Below, piece after piece: positions 31,838 through 35,012 of a stretch of DNA of 35,012 nt (the stretch's first letter is position 1; each line of letters begins with the position of its first letter). The position numbers were made by a program, and so were the translations under genes. Origin of the DNA: an uncultured Desulfovibrio sp. (GTDB taxonomy: Bacteria > Desulfobacterota > Desulfovibrionia > Desulfovibrionales > Desulfovibrionaceae); contig CAJUMQ010000025.1 of the NCBI GenBank assembly GCA_910587035.1, forward strand, positions 1 through 35,012, written 5' to 3'. A model generated the notes under the pieces. That model was not told the DNA's origin, did not search any database, and worked only from the letters and a program-made list of their open reading frames with translations.

Positions 31838-32443
31838 TTAAAAATTATTATCCTTTTGTTTACATAAGATATTCCTGACTACAGCTGCAAAAGTTGCAGA
31901 ATATTTCATAAAATCAAAATCAGGGTCATCAGCTATGCGCGTAATTATGCCATCTCCCAGGGCAAACAAAAGGATAGAAATGCCATCCACATCAATAGAT
32001 CCATCTATTTCTCCAGACTCAATGCCTTTCTGGATCAGATTTTTGAAAAATCCTCTGGCGACTTTTTCGCTCTCCATAAAAGCTTGACGCATGGCCTGAT
32101 CACGCGAGGCCACAGCCAAGGCTTCTGCCCATAAACGGTGGTCAATGGGAAAGCCTGAATTCTGGATACACTCACCCATAAAAGAGATTATGGCCTCGAT
32201 ATATGGACCTTTTTGAGTGGCTTTTAGCGCTCTCTCGGCGCCGCGACCATGTTCCATGTTGATTATTAGTTTGAACAAATCCTCCTTTGAAGAAAAATGA
32301 CCATAAAGCGCGCCCTTGCTCACTCCACAAAAATCCGCAATATCCTGCATTGAGCATGCGGAATACCCTTTTTTTGCAAAGCATTCGGCCGCTGCCTTAA
32401 TAATTTTTTCCCTGGTCAGTTTCGCTTGCTCGCTCTTCTTCAT
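31838..32443 (-). CDS. TetR/AcrR-family repressor
   Basis: 201 residues. N-terminal helix-turn-helix: I-I-K-A-A-A-E-C-F-A-K-K-G-Y-S, then I-A-D-F-C-G-V-S-K-G-A-L-Y-G-H-F (canonical recognition helix). The ligand-binding helical domain covers about 60-200 and ends F-A-A-V-V-R-N-I-L. It should repress its own operon by binding the CCGAC/GTCGG operator at its promoter. The promoter predicts transcription starting at base 32443, exactly at this ATG (leaderless). An ATG two codons earlier (32449) is the alternative; neither has a Shine-Dalgarno. Confidence 0.92.
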   Translation of the reverse strand: MKKSEQAKLTREKIIKAAAECFAKKGYSACSMQDIADFCGVSKGALYGHFSSKEDLFKLIINMEHGRGAERALKATQKGPYIEAIISFMGECIQNSGFPIDHRLWAEALAVASRDQAMRQAFMESEKVARGFFKNLIQKGIESGEIDGSIDVDGISILLFALGDGIITRIADDPDFDFMKYSATFAAVVRNILCKQKDNNF

Positions 32444-32449
32444 AAACAT

Positions 32450-32478
32450 ATTATATACCGACTGGTCGGAATAAACAA
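32450..32478 (-). promoter_or_regulatory. tetR operon promoter with operator in the spacer
   Basis: On the minus strand TTGTTT (32473-32478), 17-bp spacer and a perfect TATAAT (32450-32455). The spacer holds the inverted repeat CCGAC-N2-GTCGG (32458-32469), the half-site type used by many TetR/AcrR repressors. Confidence 0.75.
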
Positions 32479-32613
32479 CAGGAAATGCTCATACGCCATC
32501 AGAATCCCAATCGCTTAAGCGTGGCTTATAAATTTGAAGCCTGAGCAGGATGCGCGTAGCAAACCTCTCCTGGCAAATCATTCTTGGTCATGACTTGCAA
32601 ATGGCCCAAAAAA

Positions 32614-33324
32614 TCATTTATTGTGGATACCTCGAGATGCAGGCTTTGCTTTCTCTTCAGAATCCACCTTGTCTTTTTTCATATGTTCAGGCGGAAGCCA
32701 TTGTTTGAGGCAAGCCGACAATTTCAAGGCATGAGCAATTGCTGCATAGGTATCTGGGCAATGTGCACTGACCGCATCCAGAATTTTATCGAGAGCATGT
32801 TTCAACCCTGGAAAATTGGCTTCCACATTTTTTCCGCATGATTCCAGATTTTCCCAAAGGGCTGGCTCATCCCAAGAGCGGACAGCAAAGAGAACATAAT
32901 CCAGCACGAAAAGAGCCGGATTTTGATTTCCAGCTCCAGCTTTTTCTTTTGAGCTGTTCTCAAGAAACAATCGCCGGACTAACCAGCGCAGATTCTGCTT
33001 GCAGCCAGGAAATATTGCTCCCAGTTTCCGCTCAATGCGCCAATCCTCAATGGCATTGAAAAAATGGAAAGTGATTTTATCCATTTTTGCATTTTTGATA
33101 GCTCTGAAATCCGTATGCCGAATATGGGCCGCCTCATGGTCAAGGTATCCTCGTGCCATTGCCAGCAACTCCGTATCACAGATCATGGGCAATGAGGGCA
33201 GATAAATTGTTTTGCCATTGGTTTTGGCATCTTTTCCGCCAATCCGCACTTCCACACCGTACTGGTCGCCAAGTATAGCGGCCAATAGTGGCAATGATTT
33301 GAGTATATCCCTATTGCGTATCAT
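32614..33324 (-). pseudogene. CobT-like zinc-peptidase/VWA gene, probably truncated
   Basis: 236 residues. The N-terminal part matches CobT-like proteins: S-L-P-L-L-A-A-I-L-G, I-Y-L-P-S-L-P, a zinc-peptidase-type H-E-A-A-H in L-D-H-E-A-A-H-I-R-H-T-D-F (about residues 63-75) and F-N-A-I-E-D-W-R-I-E. Relatives I know continue through an acidic linker to a C-terminal VWA domain; here the frame stops at a short K/E-rich tail and the following 160 bases hold no VWA sequence. GGAGG precedes the ATG. These proteins go with a MoxR/CobS-type ATPase and a DUF3150 protein in plasmids and integrative elements; the DUF3150 partner lies upstream at 34057. Confidence 0.65.
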
Positions 33325-33336
33325 ATGCCTCCAAAT

Positions 33337-33368
33337 GAAAACCGCCCATCCGGAGACAGGCGGTTCTC
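33337..33368 (-). terminator. Terminator-like hairpin after doc
   Basis: GAAAACCGCC/GGCGGTTCTC, 10 bp with one G-T pair and a 12-nt loop, lies 22 bp beyond the doc stop codon and before the CobT-like start. On the minus strand it is followed by TTTTC. Confidence 0.6.
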
Positions 33369-33390
33369 ATACAGGTTGAATGTTTGACAG

Positions 33391-33762
33391 TTATTTTATC
33401 ATCTGCTCAATGTCATGCTTCATACAGGCAAATCTTTCACCTGCGGGCGTTTCCAACCAGCGAATAATGGCTCTGTAAATTTCCCGGTCTGAAGGAGATA
33501 GCTGCAAGCCATTGATCCTCAAAAAGACATCACACGCGGCAAATGCAGTTCTTTTGTTCCCATCCACAAACGGATGATTGATGAGCAGGCTTTCCGTCAG
33601 AGCGCACGCTTCTTCAACTGGCCCGCTGTAATATCCATTTTGTGGACGAAATACTGCTGATTCCAATGCTCCATTGTCGCGTATTCCATCCAGGCCGCCA
33701 TATCGTCGGATAAGCACGGAATGGAAATACAGCACATCCTCCATATTCAGGAAAATGCTCAT
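33391..33762 (-). CDS. doc: Doc-family toxin (Fic fold)
   Basis: 123 residues. The Doc/Fic active-site motif H-P-F-V-D-G-N-K-R-T is at residues 63-72 and complete, following the typical first helices (L-x-x-H-S-V-L-I-x-R-Y-G-G, R-D-N-G-A-L-E-S-A). Doc toxins phosphorylate the elongation factor EF-Tu and stop translation. Its ATG overlaps the antitoxin stop by 4 nt, which supports a two-gene addiction module. The catalytic residues all remain, so it is probably active. Confidence 0.92.
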   Translation of the reverse strand: MSIFLNMEDVLYFHSVLIRRYGGLDGIRDNGALESAVFRPQNGYYSGPVEEACALTESLLINHPFVDGNKRTAFAACDVFLRINGLQLSPSDREIYRAIIRWLETPAGERFACMKHDIEQMIK

Positions 33763-33998
33763 TTTGCGAGCATCCTGTATAAATCGTCATGTTGCCCGAT
33801 GCTTTCGGCCAGTGCCTCCCGCACACTTTCTGAACATGGAGCAGCGGATTTTTGTGACAGATATTGGCGAACAGCATCTTCCAAAAGAATCCTGAACTCA
33901 GTCCCTTCCGACTTTGCCATGCTGAACATCGCATCCAGCAACTCAGCTGGCAGTTCACAGGAGAAAGTCTTTTTTCCGGATTGCGCCGCTTGCGACAT
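33759..33998 (-). CDS. Antitoxin of the Doc module, ribbon-helix-helix type
   Basis: 79 residues. The N-terminal half (F-S-C-E-L-P-A-E-L-L-D-A-M, then E-F-R-I-L-L-E-D-A-V-R-Q-Y-L) looks like a ribbon-helix-helix DNA-binding domain rather than a Phd fold. The C-terminal E-S-I-G-Q-H-D-D-L-Y-R-M-L-A-K is the likely toxin-binding tail. GGAGG lies 5 nt before the ATG at 33998; a TTG four codons upstream is less likely. It should repress its own promoter and neutralise Doc. Confidence 0.82.
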   Translation of the reverse strand: MSQAAQSGKKTFSCELPAELLDAMFSMAKSEGTEFRILLEDAVRQYLSQKSAAPCSESVREALAESIGQHDDLYRMLAK

Positions 33999-34056
33999 GT
34001 TCACCTCCAATTGAATGGGATGTTTTCATTCAGCCGACTTTTAGTCAAGAGAGGCA

Positions 34057-34974
34057 TCACCATAACCCCAGACTTGGAATTTCAGGCTTGGGAACTGGCA
34101 GAATAATGTCAGGAGCCTGCTGGTCATTGACGATTGGAATAATATCCATCTTTTCCACATCAGGTATATCAGTGCTGGAATCAAGAGAAACAGTTGGGGC
34201 AATGAGGCTGCCAAGCACTGTGTCAGGAGTAATGCCATTGATCAAGCCTTGCGTCTGTTCAACCAGCGCCTCGCTATCCTTGAGCAGACAGACCAGACCT
34301 TGCAGAAGCAGTAAGTCAGTTCCCGCTATTATGCCTCTTTTGGGCATACGGTTCAGGGCGGACATGATGATGTCTGCGACTGGAGCGACATGAGGCTCAA
34401 CAAAGGATAAGCCTGTCAATTTGGCATGAAGGGTTTTCAAAGGCGAAAGCGCTTTGTGGGTAACTTCGTTCTTGCCAGCATAGACTTTTTTCCAGATATC
34501 CTCTGCGGACTTTGCAACCTCGCCAAACAGTGTCTGCCCAAGATTGACAACCTCCTCTGTCAAGCCTGATTCCAAAACCGCCTGTTCACTTTCATGCTGG
34601 ACAAGCGGAGCAACCTTGTAAAGCTGCCAGCGGAAATCCATTCTTGCGCGAACATAGTCGGAAGATACAATTGAATTTCTGATAATGGCTGCCCATTGCT
34701 TATGTTTGGCGATCCAGTTTTCAAGGGACTGTTCATAAATAGCCAGATAGTCATCCTTGGCCCGCATAAATTCATCACGGACATTGACAAGCTCATTCAC
34801 AATAATGGCTGCCTTGTCTTCAGGTATTGCCCAGCCGGACATGAAGCGTACACCATGCCTGTCAAGATACGAGAAGATGCGTGATTTGAGGGTGCTGAAA
34901 ATTTTCAGCGTTTCTGGATCAGCGACACGCTTTGACCCAAGGGAAGCCAGATCATCAGGTAATGTAACAAAATT
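34057..34974 (-). pseudogene. DUF3150-family gene, 5' end lost
   Basis: The open frame runs from 34974 to 34057 and matches DUF3150: L-P-D-D-L-A-S-L-G-S-K-R-V-A-D-P-E, then R-H-G-V-R-F-M-S-G-W-A-I-P-E, then D-Y-V-R-A-R-M-D-F-R-W-Q. An ATG exists at 34842, but about 43 conserved residues lie before it. Further upstream an in-frame TGA at 34975-34977 cuts the frame, and bases up to the window edge show no family sequence, so roughly 25-30 N-terminal residues are missing. Family members work with CobS/CobT-like partners. Some C-terminal family sequence is followed by a P-rich end. Confidence 0.6.
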
Positions 34975-35012
34975 TCAACAAAGATTAAATAACAAATTCT
35001 GTGAAATTCCTA

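Overview
The window looks like chromosomal DNA of a Gram-negative, anaerobic, host- or sediment-associated member of the Desulfovibrionaceae (Desulfobacterota). This is an inference from gene content: a Desulfovibrio-type outer-membrane porin, a DctPQM TRAP uptake system, a PrpR-type sigma-54 activator, a two-subunit PreT/PreA dihydropyrimidine dehydrogenase with several [4Fe-4S] motifs, and GC content near 50 percent. No ribosomal RNA or species marker is present, so genus is not called.

Left flank (1-13.9 kb). A tRNA-Arg(CCU) with its terminator is followed by an orphan hicA-like toxin gene. Next come four plus-strand genes: a TauE/SafE permease, a PAPS-type sulfotransferase, an SLC13-type anion permease and a PrpR-like sigma-54 activator. 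They suggest uptake or export of oxyanions or organic acids and sulfation. Then follows a tightly coupled preT-preA-DUF1097 operon with ATGA overlaps for reductive or oxidative pyrimidine metabolism. After that are an unknown helical protein, a YqiA-like esterase, the corpse of a second sigma-54 activator, a membrane-anchored metallophosphoesterase and a small acidic protein.

Centre (14.0-23.2 kb). A complete integrative element of about 9.1 kb sits in the 3' end of tRNA-Leu(UAA). It is bounded by 67/66-bp att repeats. P4-type integrase arm sites (GGGACATAT, 12-bp spacing) lie just inside both ends. It encodes a tyrosine integrase, a small membrane protein, an AT-rich cargo gene, an AlpA-type regulator, three small genes, a Toprim+DUF927 primase/helicase-like protein, a DUF6378-like protein, an ERCC4 nuclease, a VRR-NUC nuclease and a small HTH protein. 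No relaxase, capsid, terminase or tail gene is visible. Three different phased iteron families are present. One lies in two identical 93-bp copies bracketing the 5.4-kb block that includes the primase/helicase gene, reminiscent of the two cis replication sites (ori and crr) of satellite P4. This element is the best candidate for an undescribed system here: a P4-like satellite or replicating integrative element.

Right flank (23.2-35.0 kb, all minus strand). First is a catabolic-looking operon of amidohydrolase-fold protein, dctQ, dctM, dctP, TIGR04076 protein and porin; a broken Crp/Fnr regulator lies upstream. Next is a TetR-controlled operon of tetR, a second TIGR04076 protein, a secreted formylglycine-generating-enzyme-like protein broken by a 4-bp duplication, and an iron-sulfur-flavoprotein-like flavodoxin. 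Last is a decaying island holding a truncated CobT-like gene, a Doc toxin with its antitoxin, and a 5'-truncated DUF3150 gene. Several genes here are interrupted, so the flank shows active gene decay or, less likely, assembly errors.
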